Below are positions 22,164 to 33,414 of a DNA stretch of 64,000 bases, in pieces. The notes below the pieces were generated by a model. It was not told the origin of the DNA, made no database searches, and saw only the letters and a program-made list of their open reading frames with translations. Where the stretch lies: positions 29,804,042 through 29,868,041 of the forward strand of contig NC_134100.1 in the NCBI RefSeq assembly GCF_000715075.1. Reading direction: 5' to 3'. The translations under genes were made by a program, and so were the position numbers. Source of the DNA: Nicotiana tabacum (Eukaryota > Streptophyta > Magnoliopsida > Solanales > Solanaceae). Numbering within the stretch: position 1 is the stretch's first letter; every line of letters begins with the position of its first letter.

Positions 22164-22936
22164 TCACAATAATTTGCCTACGGGAACCCCGAATGCACAA
22201 TTTGCAGGATTTAGTATCAAATTGTACCTTCTCATCCTGTCAAAGAACTTTCTCAGTTCTGCTATGTGATCTGCGGCGCTTTTGGATTTGTTAATGGCGT
22301 CATCCACATACATCTCTATTTCTTTATGGATCATGTCATGTCTCTCATGTAAGTGGCCCCAACATTCTTCAGACCGAATGACATCATCTTGTAATAGTAT
22401 ACACCCCAAGGTGTATTAAAAGCTGTCTTCTCTGCATCTTTTTCATCCATCCAAATCTGGTGATAGCTCGAGAAGCAATCTACAAAGGATTAGAGTTCAT
22501 GTTTGGCGCAATTATCGATCAGGATGTGTATATTTGGCAGTGGGAGGTCATCCTTGGGACTTGATCTATTTAAATCTCGATAGTCAACACATACTCTAAC
22601 CTTCCCATCCTTCTTCGGGACTGGCACAATGTTAGCTAACCAGGTTGGGTACTCAACCACCCTGAGAACTTTCGCCTTGATCTGCTTGGTAACTTCCTCC
22701 TTGATTTTTAGGCTCATGTCTGGTTTGAACTTTCTGAGTTTCTGCTTTACTGGCGGACACGTGGGATAAGTGGGCAGCTTGTGAGCCACTATGGACGTGC
22801 TCAAACCGGTCATGTCATCGTATAACCATGCGAAAATGTCCTCATATTCCTTTAGAAAATGGATGTATTCTTCCTTCTCTATTGGTGACAAGTAAATGCT
22901 GATGCGGGTCTCCTTGACGGTCTCGACATCCCCCAA
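22164..22936 (-). pseudogene. pol: A reverse transcriptase
   Basis: RT copies element RNA to DNA. 22936-22490 holds the N-terminal half (LRKFKPDM, IVPVPKKDGKVRVCVDYRDLN), ending at a stop. The palm motif is in the next piece (22409-22164): EMYVDDAINKSK, with YVDD intact, followed by LNPANCAFGV. Between the pieces the readable SFGLKN-type region is frameshifted. Sequence type is Tat/Ogre. Confidence 0.92.
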
Positions 22937-23899
22937 ATTTACTACTTCGGTCTCGTCCAGATTGGACTTAGGCTTATTCTCAAAGTTTCCAACTTCCCTG
23001 ACAATTTACTTGGGTATCTCGTCTTCTTCATCTGAATCATTATTCTCATGTTGCGTTGCCTCATTACATGTCACAGTCACTGGTTCATCAGGAAAAGTAA
23101 TAATAACGTTGTAGAAAGGAAAAGTGTAAAGATAGTAGTGAATAATAAAGAGCAAATGCATTTGATTAAAACTAAAAAATCATCTAGACAAAGTATGGCT
23201 TGATAAATCGAGCATTTATTTTGAAATAAGTAAATCTTAAAACAAAATTACGGGAAATCTTAAATGCCTAGAATGGCTATAGAATTAAATCTGTCAAGCT
23301 ACCCAGGGACTCGGCGGGCTCGGGATGATGTAGTGGTCCAATTCCTGAGAACAGCTCCCTTCTTTACGGTCTGAATGGTGAGGCCTTCTTCATCCTCCTC
23401 CTCAATTATGGCAATGTAGTCTATGTCCTCATCCTCCAAGAACAAATTCTTCAACCCAGCTAGTGCTTCCTCTTCTGCAGTCCCCCATATTGTGTTAGCT
23501 TGGTGAAAAGCTTGTTCCAAATGTGGCATTGGCTGCTCAAGAGGGTAGTACGGTCCACGTCATGGAGGCGACCAATTTCTATACTCTTGCCATATGTACT
23601 GGTATCCGAGCCCAAAGGTGGTACCATGATTTTTCGGCTGTATTGGTTTGGTGATACCTTGGAGGTTCTTTCCTAATCCTTTGTCGTGTTCATATCCAGA
23701 CCAAGCGAACATGCTTTCTATTTTACTGCTCCACCATTTATCCTTCTCGATGGAATTAACCCATTGAATGTGATGATAGGTTTTCCCTTACAGCCTTCTT
23801 CTATGTCTAATAGCCGGGATGGTTTGACTAGTGTAAATGGGGTTACTCCCATCTCCGTGAATGATCACCTGCTAACTATTCCATTCAAATTTCACGGCT
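22937..23899 (-). other. A protease-RT linker
   Basis: Non-conserved polyprotein linker with several stops. A 76-codon piece (23529-23299) is acidic (EDEDIDYIAIIEEEDEEG), as in Tat-type linkers between protease and RT. No independent gene. Confidence 0.6.
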
Positions 23900-24297
23900 T
23901 AATGTAGTGTGGAAGACACGGCTCCAACGGAATGGATCTATGGTCGGCCCAACAGAAGATTATATGAGGCTAGTATATCAAGCACCTGAAACTCGACGTC
24001 GAACCAAGTTGGCCCCATTTGTAAGCAAAGGTTGATTTCCCCGATTGTGGCCCTTTGGGACCCATTGAAAGATTTCATGTTCATGCTTCCTACTCATATT
24101 TCGTGGAAACCTTTGTCCAACCTTTTCAGAGTGTCCAACGGACAAATATTTAAGCTTGAACCTCTGTCAACCAGGACCCTGGCAATGAACTTGTCTTCAA
24201 ATTGCATTGTGATATGCAATGCTCGATTGTGATTCAACCCCTCAGGTGGTAGCTCATCTTCGTGGAAGATAATCTTATGACTTTCCAATATTTGCAC
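23900..24297 (-). pseudogene. pol: A aspartic protease
   Basis: The active-site region reads LVDRGSSLNICPL where Tat-type proteases have Asp-Gly-Gly-Ser, so the residue after the catalytic Asp is Arg instead of Gly (probably inactivating). A LLLGRP motif is readable about 23945, matching the protease C-terminal half. Stops at 24094 and beyond. Confidence 0.8.
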
Positions 24298-26805
24298 CCA
24301 CTATGTTGGCCATTTCTCCGCTAGTGATGTTATTGGGTACATAAGCCTCGCTCAGCACTTTTATTAAAGCGTTCTTATATGCCTCTGAATTTTGCAACAG
24401 TGACAGGATAGATATCTGAGCTGGGGTTTTGTTCAGATGGTCAACGACGGAATACTCCTTTGCCTGTACTTTCCTCCACAAGTCATCTGACCCTGTCTCA
24501 ATGAAGGGTTGCCTAGTAGTGGCATCCTTGCTTGATCCTCCCAAGTGTTCAGGCATATAGACTCTTCCAGTCCTAGTCATTCCTTGTGTGGCATCAGATT
24601 CCTCTACCTTGGCCTTCCTTTTTCACCAAGCCTCGGCAACATAATCCCAGGGTATTGCTTTTGAGTTGAATGGAGGTGTGGTTGATACTGTCACAGTGAA
24701 AGGTGTGGCCACTTCTACTTCAAATGGAGTGGGGGTGGCTGCAGGTGGAGCCACCTCCACCTCGAATAGAACTAATGCAGTTACCTCAACCTCGATTGGT
24801 GACTGAGTATGTACCACAATAGGAGTAAGTGTGACTGCAACTTTAAAGTCATCACCTTCTCGAACATGCCCAATCGACCCCTTATGGTCCCACTCTTTGT
24901 TCATCTCTATCACATGTACTCCACCACCTCTATGATCAAGGAGGGGATTGTCGCGGATATTAGGTGTGGCTTCCTTTGCCTGTATGGCCTTGTTGTCAAT
25001 TAACGTCTGGATCTTATCCTTCAATGTTCGGCACTCAGCAGTGGTGTGCCCTTCATACAGGAATGGTACGCATAAGTTTTGTTCGGGTTGACCTATTGGG
25101 ATGAGTTTTCTAATGCCACAGCGGGAATAAGAGTGACGTAACCCGCAACTTTCAACCTTTCATACAACTGGTTGATGGGCTCAGCAATGACGGTGTATTG
25201 TCTGGGTGGCTTACGGTCGAAGTTGGGTCTTGGTCTTGGAAAGTTTTGGTGAGTTGGAGGTGATTGGAAATGGGATGGTTGGGAGTTATAGGTGTGGTGG
25301 ATAGTGGTTAGTTAGGAATATCTGGGAGATGAAGGCTGATATGTAGACGGTGATGCTTGGTATGTGGGCGGAGGTGTTTGATATGTGGGTGGAGATGTTT
25401 GATATGCGGGTGGAGATGTTTGATATGAGAGTGGAGGTGTTTGATAGATAAGTAGAGATTTTGGACCTTGGGCCACCATAACTGCCCCAACATCTCTCTT
25501 CTTTGATATGTCACCTGATTGTAATGCCTTATTTGTGGTCTGTAGTGCCTCATAATTCATTTTCATCCTGCTCTTGATTCCTTCCTCGATCCTTTCTCCA
25601 AGTTTGATGATATATTAGAATTTATGATTTTTGATAACCATCAACCTTTCATAATATTGCGGATCATGTGCTCTGACAAAGAATTTGTTCATCTGTTCTT
25701 CGTCCAAAGATGGCCTAACCTTATCCACTTCCGACCTCCAACGAATAGCATACTCACGGAAGGTCTCAGTAGGTTTCTTCTTAATATTCTGAATGTAGAA
25801 GATATCTGGCGCGTTCTTTGTATTGAACCTAATCCGGTCCATGAAATCTGACGCCATACTTACCCAATTGGACCATTTCTTGGGATTTTGGCTGATGTAT
25901 CAGGACAAAGCATCCCCAGTAAGACTCCTCATAAGTAGTTTCATTCGGATCTTTTCGTCTTTCCCGACCCTGATAAGTTTGTCGTAATAAGTCCTCAGAT
26001 GGACTCTAGGATCACCCGTGCCATCAAAAATCTCAAACTTGGGAGGTTTGTACCCCTCGGGCAGTTCCACATCTGGTTGTATGCATAGGTCTTCATAGTT
26101 CAAACCTTCTATTCCTCTGTCGCCTTCAACACCCTGAACTCAGTTCGTCAACTTCTTGAGTTCTTCAGCCATGTTTTTAATGATCACGTCCTTTTCGGAG
26201 GATTCCGATGTATAGGAGACGGGCTGGATGGAGTGAGGTATGGTTTCTACGTATATAGTGTTGCTTTGATGGGTGCTAGGGACTTGGGTGTAATGATGGT
26301 CATTGGTGGAGTTTTGTGGATCGGGAATGGGTTGTGGTATGTTTTGGGGAGTGTGGTAAGTGGTGGTTGGTGGGTACTGAATTAGCTGATGGTGATGTTA
26401 TGGCAGAGTTGGCATTGGTAATGTCTTGAGATTTTGGGGCGGAGTTGCGTATTGATTTTGTGCGGGAGGATTTTTTGGATGTTGGTTTTGTGGTTTCTGG
26501 GGAGGTGCTGGGTTCTTTGTGTTTTGTTGGTGGATGTCGAGGACATTTAGGGTGAGTGACTAGTTTGCCAAGTTGCGAACCTTCTCAAGTTCTCCTTGCA
26601 ATTCCAATATCTTTTGTTCTAATCTCAAGACTAGATCATTTGGGGCTGGAGTACCACGGCCATCTGAGGTTTCTGCGTTCTCAACATTCTCCTTTCGGAT
26701 ACCACTTAACTCGTCCATTTTTGCTTTTCCTCTGCCTTTTGTGTTGCTTGGAGAAGGAGGAGGTGGAGGGCCTCTAGATCTGGTGTGGTATACTGAGGAG
26801 TCCAA
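24298..26805 (-). pseudogene. gag: A gag
   Basis: Starts at ATG 26805 (MDSSVYHTRSRGPPPPP), then a short coiled coil (LVLRLEQKILELQGELEKVRNL). A Pro/Gln-rich region with stops follows, then the capsid core: LCIQPDVELPEGYKPPKFEIFDG and DPRVHLRTYYDKL (26103-25900), and EYAIRWRSEVDKVRP (25857-25615). A stretch of 7-residue YQTPPPT-like repeats lies at 25330-25455, and the C-terminal part (IQTLIDNKAIQAKEA, 25024-24900) is typical of Tat gag. A last piece (24580-24275) leads into protease. At least six stops. Confidence 0.88.
25330..25455 (-). repeat. Seven-residue coding repeats in A gag
   Basis: A 21-bp unit (plus strand GATATGTGGGTGGAGATGTTT-like) repeats about five times, encoding YQTPPPT variants. 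Pro-rich spacer of gag. Confidence 0.8.
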
Positions 26806-27149
26806 TATGAGTGAACCAACCTAAGGGGATGGGAATAGTAAAATAAGGAAAAAAACAAAAAGGTAACAAGTCAGTGAGGATTTTAAAATATTTGCAGTAT
26901 TTAAACACATATTGCGAAAATGTAAATTCATGTCCTACTTTGGATACCTCGTTGTGCCCGAGGTAGACCTAGCGACAAATAAATTTTGAGAACTTTAAAT
27001 GCTAATAAATGCTTCATTTCATAATATAAAAATAGACGAATCCCAAAATGACACTAAGATAATAAAAATAAGTCACTACTGGTAGGGGGCCTACTACTAG
27101 GAAAGCAAATAAATCTAGCCTATTTGGTCCCAGAAGGGCCTTCCTCAGG

Positions 27150-27449
27150 CTAAATGCTCTCATTGATCAAATCTTCCAGTTCGCGTAGGTTCACTAGTAA
27201 GAATGTCTTTGCCAAATGTCCTCCTTCGTTTCCCTTAGCGTTCTGGCAGTCAATGACTCTCTTCCTCACTTTTCCTTCCAATTCCAACAGGTAGTATTCC
27301 AGATATTCCAACTTTTCGCTAGATTTGGCGGCCCTCTCTTTCCATTCATTGATTTGGTCATCTGATGGCAGATTCCTCCACCAGTCTAGCAAGAGTAAGG
27401 GTGTACTAACCATACCGAAGTTTGGGACCTCGTTAATCATTTTCTGCAA
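27150..27449 (-). CDS. A ORF1, small ORF upstream of gag (function unknown)
   Basis: A clean 99-codon ORF on the element's coding strand between the 5' LTR and gag, starting MQKMINEVPNFG and ending RELEDLINESI. It is predicted helical and charged, with a Trp pair (DWWRNLP) and a Lys/Glu/Leu-rich middle (LEYLEYYLLELEGKVRKR) that could form a coiled coil. Ogre elements are known to carry an extra ORF before gag; position fits, but I cannot confirm homology. It is one of the few stop-free coding stretches in A, so constraint or chance are both possible. Confidence 0.5.
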   Translation of the reverse strand: MQKMINEVPNFGMVSTPLLLLDWWRNLPSDDQINEWKERAAKSSEKLEYLEYYLLELEGKVRKRVIDCQNAKGNEGGHLAKTFLLVNLRELEDLINESI

Positions 27450-28120
27450 AACAAAAAAGGGTTAGGGCTTTCTCCCCACCAGACTCGACTATTTATACAT
27501 TCATGATTAGTATATTGGCATTAAGTTCTCCAAATTAATGCACAGAATGTGGTTGTATCTGTTGGGATTATGAAAACCCCGGTGGACTTTGGATAAGGCT
27601 TATCTTAAAGGATCATTATGTGGACAACATAACTGATTCGACAAGGTTTGACCATGATGCATGCACAATTTTGATCAGAGTAAGATTACTATGGAGTTTT
27701 AGACCAGTACCCTCAAGCGGACAACTTGAGGGGGAAAGGCACGGAACCGTCGACTGCACCGTTGATCAACTGGTTTTACCGCAAATAAGCCTTTTCGAAT
27801 TTAAGGGTAATAAATAGGAAGAGTGCAACCACTCATCAAGCGTTGCTATAGGATTTGATATGCACGAGTGGAATATGCTGTGAATCATGCTTTATGCAGC
27901 AATTAATAGTACGTAGTCAAGTATTTGCACGTAGGAAAAATAAATACAGTATTTAAATAATTAAAATATAGTTACGAAAAAGGAATACAAAGAGACAAGT
28001 CAGTTTCATGAATAAAAGAAACATAAATGCTTAAAATAGGCAGTTAAAGTCAAATAAGGGGAAAGGGTTCAGGATAGAGCATGCTTGGACTAATTCATAG
28101 AAATAAGTTCGTAACTATGC
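27450..28120 (-). other. A leader between 5' LTR and ORF1
   Basis: No gene. Directly inside the LTR end I expected a PBS beginning TGG, but the minus strand reads GCATAGTTACGAACTT, not tRNA-like. It contains a CG-rich stretch (27715-27780) and A/T-rich parts. Confidence 0.6.
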
Positions 28121-30396
28121 TGTGGCGCCCCTTTTTTTCCTCCGTAGAGAAAAGTCCAGGTTTCGACGTTCATGCGGGTAATAACTCATTTCCTTTTGGG
28201 AATTGGGTATTTGAAGAGTTGTCACCTAACGGATTATGGTGCGTTAGGGCACCCAGAGCGGTTAACTCTTGGACTGGTTTGCATTAATAGAGATTTAGGG
28301 TAAGGGCTCGAAATAACCTTGAGGGGAAGGTGTTAGGCACCCCTCGCGGTCCATAACAGTGGGTCCCGGCCGAACTTATACTTATGAATTAGTCCTTCAA
28401 CAAATAACTAAATGTGTTTGTATGTGTGTAAGACTGTAGAAGAGAGCAATATATATAGTAGTTTGAAAGCTAGGTAAAATAAGGTAAGAATCACAAAATT
28501 CAGTAATTATAAAACTCAGAATAAAATCAGTTCGAGTCCTCCCTTAATTAAGGGAATTAATTCAAACGGTAAAGGGAAGATGACAAGTAAAGAAAGAAAT
28601 CATACATAGTTGTAGTATACAAAATAAGGAAAGAATTTCGAACAATGCAAGTACAGAACAAGTAATTAAGGCTAGGTTCAGAAAAATGTTATTAAGGAGA
28701 TAGTCGATAAGAATCAAGTAACAATGCAGACAAGGTAAGGGAAAGTTAGTTTAGGCAAGCAAATCAATCACATTGAGTAGAAAGGTAAGAATCAAAGGTT
28801 TAAAGGAAAGTTTTTAAATCAAACCAAGAAACAGGGAATTCAGAATCAATCAAAGAGAAAGTCGTGAAAGGAGTTAGCATTTAGCATATAAATAAAGTAA
28901 GACATGGATAGTCAAGAGTCGACATACAAATCTGGCAAACATGAAAGTTAAATAATACTGATTCAATAAGAAAGAGGCAAGTCATGAACAGTCGAGATGA
29001 ACACAAGCACATAAAATCAGTGTAAGTTTAGGCCAAAAAACTCAGTAGAAACATATTAAGGCAAAATAGTCACGAGAAATCACGGAAACTCAAAACGAAA
29101 ACCGATCAGTCAATGCTAATATACAGAACCAAATGAAGAACCCTAAAAATTAGGGCTTTCAGCATAGATGAGTTAAGATGTAGTAGACTCATAGAATCAA
29201 TCAAAATATATAAGAAATAGAAGTTTCAATACAAAGAACCACTTAGACAAGGTTATTTAAAAAAGAAGTTCCGAAAACCCTGGTTTTAGAAGAAGATGAA
29301 AAACACTTGAAATCACATGATTCTTGTAAAGAACCTCAAGGATAGTGTAAACGTTCAAGAAACAAAAAAAATTGTCCTAGATCTGTACAGATCTAGGATG
29401 TGTAGAAAAGAAATTAGGGTTTCGAAAGAAACCTATATAAAGATGAAGAAACCTGTCTAGAAACCCAAGGATCGTAGCATATATAGAATGATTTCGCTTG
29501 GAATCACACTGGAATAGCCAGGAATAGGCAGGAGATGAACCCTAGATGCAAGTCGGCATGACCCTGGCCCCTTAAGGACCTTAGAGAAGGTAAGAATGGC
29601 ATGAGAGAAGCCATTGGAGGCTTAAGAAACGATGAGAGGTCACCGGAGATGACCGGAGATGGGAGGTCAGCGTTTGAAGATTAGGGTTAGGTTGAGAGTG
29701 TTTTGAGAGCAGAGAGGATTTTAGGGCAGCGGATGTAGAGAAGTGATTAGGGTTAGGGGTCGTTTGGACTTAAAAAGGAAAGAACAAATACTGGTGAGGG
29801 AAGATCAACGGCCATGATCTGATGGGTTCTTGGGTCGGGTAGGTGTAATTAGGGCCTGGGTCGGGTAATTTGATTAGAAATTGGGCTGGGGTATTGGGTT
29901 GAATTAAGGTTGAAATTGAAATACAATTTGGCTAAGTTTTCAATAATCAATTCAACCCTATATAATTTATAATAAATAATAAATGATTTCTAAAAAAATA
30001 ATTTCAAGTGCTAAAATGAATTAAAATAGCTATTTAATATTTTAAAAATATAGAATATCATTTTATACATAAAAATGTAATTATCATTAATAGGACTAGT
30101 ATTGCAAATATATGCAAATTAGCTTAAAAAATACAAAGCAATTATAAAAATGCACTAAAAATATTTTAATAATATTTTGGCACAAATACTTAGATGGCTA
30201 AATCACCATAAAAATAATTTGAAGGATAATTATTAAAGATTTTATGAGTAAAAAGAGAGGAAATAAATCAATTTGAAGCCTTTAAAATTATAGAAAAAAT
30301 TATAAAAAATAGTTATGCATGCTTATATATGCATATATGCTATTTTGAAAGTATTTTTATGTATTAAAATATATAGGAAAAAATTGGGTATCAACA
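28121..30396 (-). repeat. A 5' LTR (2.28 kb, internally deleted)
   Basis: Matches 15609-17607 and 3434-3715 of the 3' LTR in order, joined at about 28405 (AACAAATAA then CTAAATGTG). About 2.43 kb present in the 3' LTR is missing. Start (minus) TGTTGATACC at 30396. Confidence 0.9.
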
Positions 30397-31829
30397 GTAT
30401 GAAAGACTTAAACTGGGAAATGCGTCTCCTAGATGTGAGATATAGCTTGAGGAAAACTAAAAATTGATCCTATTCTCCAGGAAGAACCCCTGAACTCAAG
30501 GAAAACTAAAGATTAACAACTTAAGAAAGCTAGAAATTGACCTTATTCTCCAAGCGGAACCCCTGAACTCAAAGAAATCTAAAAAATAACAACTTAAAGA
30601 AACTAAAAACTGGCCATATTCTCCAAGCGGGATTCCTGAACTTAAGAAAAACTAAAGACTAACATCTTAAGGCCACTAAAATGACCTATTCTCTAGGCGA
30701 GACTCCTAAACTTACGAAAAACTAAAGACTAACATCTTAAAGAAACTAAAATGACTCTGTTCTTCAAGCAGGACCCCTGAACTAGAGATTAACAACTTAA
30801 AAAAACGAAAACTGGCCCTGTTCTCTAGGCGGGACCCCTGAACTCGAGAAAAGCTAAAGATTAACGACTTAAGAAAGCTAAAAACTGACCCTATTCTCCA
30901 GGAAGGACTCCTAAATGTAAGAAAAACTAAAGATTGATAACTTAAGAAAACTACAAATTGACCCTATTCTCCAGGCGGGGCCCCTAAACTTAAGAAAAAC
31001 TAAAGACTAACATCTTAAGGAAACTAAAAATTGACCCTATTCTCCAGGTGGGATCCCTGAACTAAAGTAAAAATAAAGACTCTTCCGACTAGGGAGAATG
31101 CCTAGGAGGTATGGTTCTTCTCAACTAGGAAAAATGCCTAGGAGGTAATGGTCTTCTAGAATAGGAAAAATTCTTGGGAAGTAATGATCTTATCAACTTG
31201 GGGAATGTCTACGAGGTAAAGACCTTCTCAAATAGCCTTTGTGCTAGAAAGATTTAGGCATGACACCTGAAAAATTCAAGCTTCCAAGCTTTAATTTCGA
31301 GATAGTCTTCGTCCCTATTTCAAACAAAGAAAACTTATGAGTTTAAAACATGGTAGTTGGTTTGTGGCCTTGACCTTGAGGGCGATTGCTCCTACACTTG
31401 CCATGATAACTTTGATTTCAACTTGGAACTTGCTTGTTATTGGATAACCACTTTTTGTCATTCCTTATCACAGAAAACACCTCTGAACCGTCCAAGCCCA
31501 ATACCTACTATTTGTTGCATTGTGCTCATAAATTGACATTTACTGAACCTTTGCATTTCACATGAATCCCAAAGCATGTCAATTTTCACCAACTCAGTGC
31601 GCATACTACTCTTTCCTGACTTATGCCACTTTTGATGTTTCCAGTCAGACTCCGCTTTGTGCAATTGGAAAGCTGGTAGCAAATTTTAAAGTCATTACTC
31701 ACTTGTTCTGACAAAACAGACTCAAAAAGAGGACATAAACAAATCAATAGGAACATAGTAAGGGGACAATAGAAAGAGATGATATCTAACAAGAGAAATA
31801 CAAAGTAGAAACTTATCTAATGTGGATAC
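30397..31829 (-). other. B 3' untranslated region with about 70-bp tandem repeats
   Basis: No gene. 30440-31060 holds about nine units of roughly 70 bp with CTAAAAACTGACC, TATTCTCCAGGCGGGA and CCCCTGAACTTAAG; at 31080-31230 come shorter repeats with AGGAAAAATGCCTAGGAGGTA. 31240-31829 is single-copy-looking 3' region. The array continues the one at 2570-3140. Confidence 0.75.
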
Positions 31830-32542
31830 TGTTGGATTTTGTTATTAATAACAAAGAAGAGTGAATGGAAATGGTGGGAAAATAAATGGAGGGAAGTGAA
31901 ATTTCGAATGAGTTCACTTTACTAATACACTTTATCCCTCATTGGTAGAAGGAAAGAAAATCTTTTTGTATATATAGAGAAGCTCATATTTTAGCTCTAA
32001 AAGAGCTAAGAAGAAGGCAAGCCTCGCACCGTCGTCGTCGTCACTCGCTCGGCTCGGCTTCGGCTTCAGATTCGGATTTGGATTTTGATTCGAATTTGAA
32101 TTTGGATTTGGATTTGGTCAAAGATCGATTGATTGATCAATCTTTTTGGACAAAATTCTTTTCAAATATTTAATTAATTAATTAAAATTAATTAACAAAA
32201 ATTCAAATCACCCATGACCCGCAACCCGGTCCGGTCCGGTCCGGTCCAATTTTTCTTGCTAGGATTATTTTAAATCCGTTTAATTTTCCCGCAATATTTC
32301 CAACCTCTATGGCTGTTTTGAAACAGTGTCAAACCTGTTCTAACAGTTATGGCTATTCTGAAAGGTTGCAAACCTTTTTTAGAAATAGTACCAAATTGGC
32401 TATAAATATTCCTTCAAATCCTAGAATATTTACTTACAAAATTTTCTATTAATCTTCTTCTTCTGCACAAATATTCCAGTGTGTTTTACAGCTTTCGAGT
32501 GGTTCGATGTTCATGTGCATTTTTAGTATCGATACTCTATGA
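31830..32542 (+). repeat. K 5' LTR, lacking its last about 250 bp
   Basis: Aligns with 37068-37745 of the 3' LTR, then breaks off at GATACTCTATGAG and joins straight to the gag ATG. Contains GGATTTGGATTTGG-type short repeats (32060-32115) and four CCGGT repeats (32229-32249). Confidence 0.87.
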
Positions 32543-32545
32543 GAA

Positions 32546-33414
32546 ATGGCAATTGATAACGGAAATGCTTCTACGACTATTGCTGCAACGACGATAGCCT
32601 TGTCAAGCCGCACTGTTGTTCCTCCGGCCGAGGAACCGGGGAAATATTTTGGAGCCAACTTCAAAGGATGGCAGCAAATGGTGTTCTTCTGGCTTACCAC
32701 ACTTGGTATGCAGAAATTCACTAGTGAAGAGCCTCCAGTGCCTGTTGCGGATATGCTGGACAATGAAAAGTTCATGATTGTTGAGGCGTAGAAGCAGACA
32801 GATTTTCTTTGCAAAGGCTATATCATAAGAGCTTTAGAGGATGACTTGTACAATATGTAAAGTGCGATGAATACTTCGAAAGAATTATGGGACGCACTTG
32901 AGAAGAAGTACAAGACAGAAGATGCATGCTTGTAGAAGTTCGTGGTTGCCAAGTTTCTAGACTATAAAATGATAGACAACAAAACTATGGGAACCCAAGA
33001 TCAGGAGCTTCAACTTATTTTTCACGATCTTTTTGCTGAAGGTATGGTCGTGAATGAAGCATTTCAAGTGGTTGCAATGATTGAAAAATTGCCTCCTTCG
33101 TGGAGAGATTTCAAGAACTATCTTAAGCACAAGCGCAAAGAAATGATGTTAGAAGATCTTGTGATACGTCTAAAGATTGAGGAAGACAACAAAACAGCCG
33201 AGAAGAAGTGTCGTGGAAATTCAACGATCATGGGAGCTAATATCATTGAGGAGACTGCTCCAAAAGTAAGAAGAGGAAGAGATCTTCTAGACAGACTAAG
33301 GAGCAGAACAAAAAGAAATTCAAGGGCAACTGGTACAATTGTGGAAAAGTTGGTCACAAAAGCGCTGATTGTCGTCTTCCGAAAAAGGATAAGAAGAAGG
33401 GACAAGCCAACATA
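32546..33414 (+). pseudogene. gag: K gag
   Basis: Starts MAIDNGNASTT at 32546, just after the deletion join. Capsid core GKYFGANFKGWQQMVFFWLTT precedes a stop at 32789; further stops at 32859 and 32934. The piece 32942-33415 has LDYKMIDNKTM and EKLPPSWRDFKNYLKHKRKEM, typical of copia gag. A frameshift near 33260 moves the C-terminus into the pol phase, where a zinc knuckle is readable at 33331-33372 as WYNCGKVGHKSADC: the first Cys is Trp. Confidence 0.9.

Larger units (their letters stand above)
3434..30396 (-). mobile_element. A: autonomous-type Ogre/Tat gypsy retrotransposon (nested S1 inside)
   Basis: Minus-strand order: 5' LTR (30396-28121), leader, small ORF1 (27449-27150), gag (26805 to about 24600), protease, RT, RNase H, second RNase H, integrase (ends 19810), 3' region with a 29-bp array, PPT, and 3' LTR (17607-3434) interrupted by S1. 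Both LTRs begin TGTTGATACC (minus) and end near GGGGCGC-ACA. Flanks GTCTG (3429-3433) and GTATG (30397-30401) form a 5-bp target duplication with one mismatch. Length without S1 is about 17.5 kb, in the range of Ogre elements. A hand comparison of about 220 bp of the LTRs shows roughly 7-8% differences, so the insertion is not recent. Confidence 0.9.

Noticed and set aside
32041..32115. GGATTTGG/TTCGGATT short repeats as a telomere-like or satellite repeat
   Set aside because: Short imprecise repeat inside both K LTRs, present in the same place at 37290-37335; part of the LTR.
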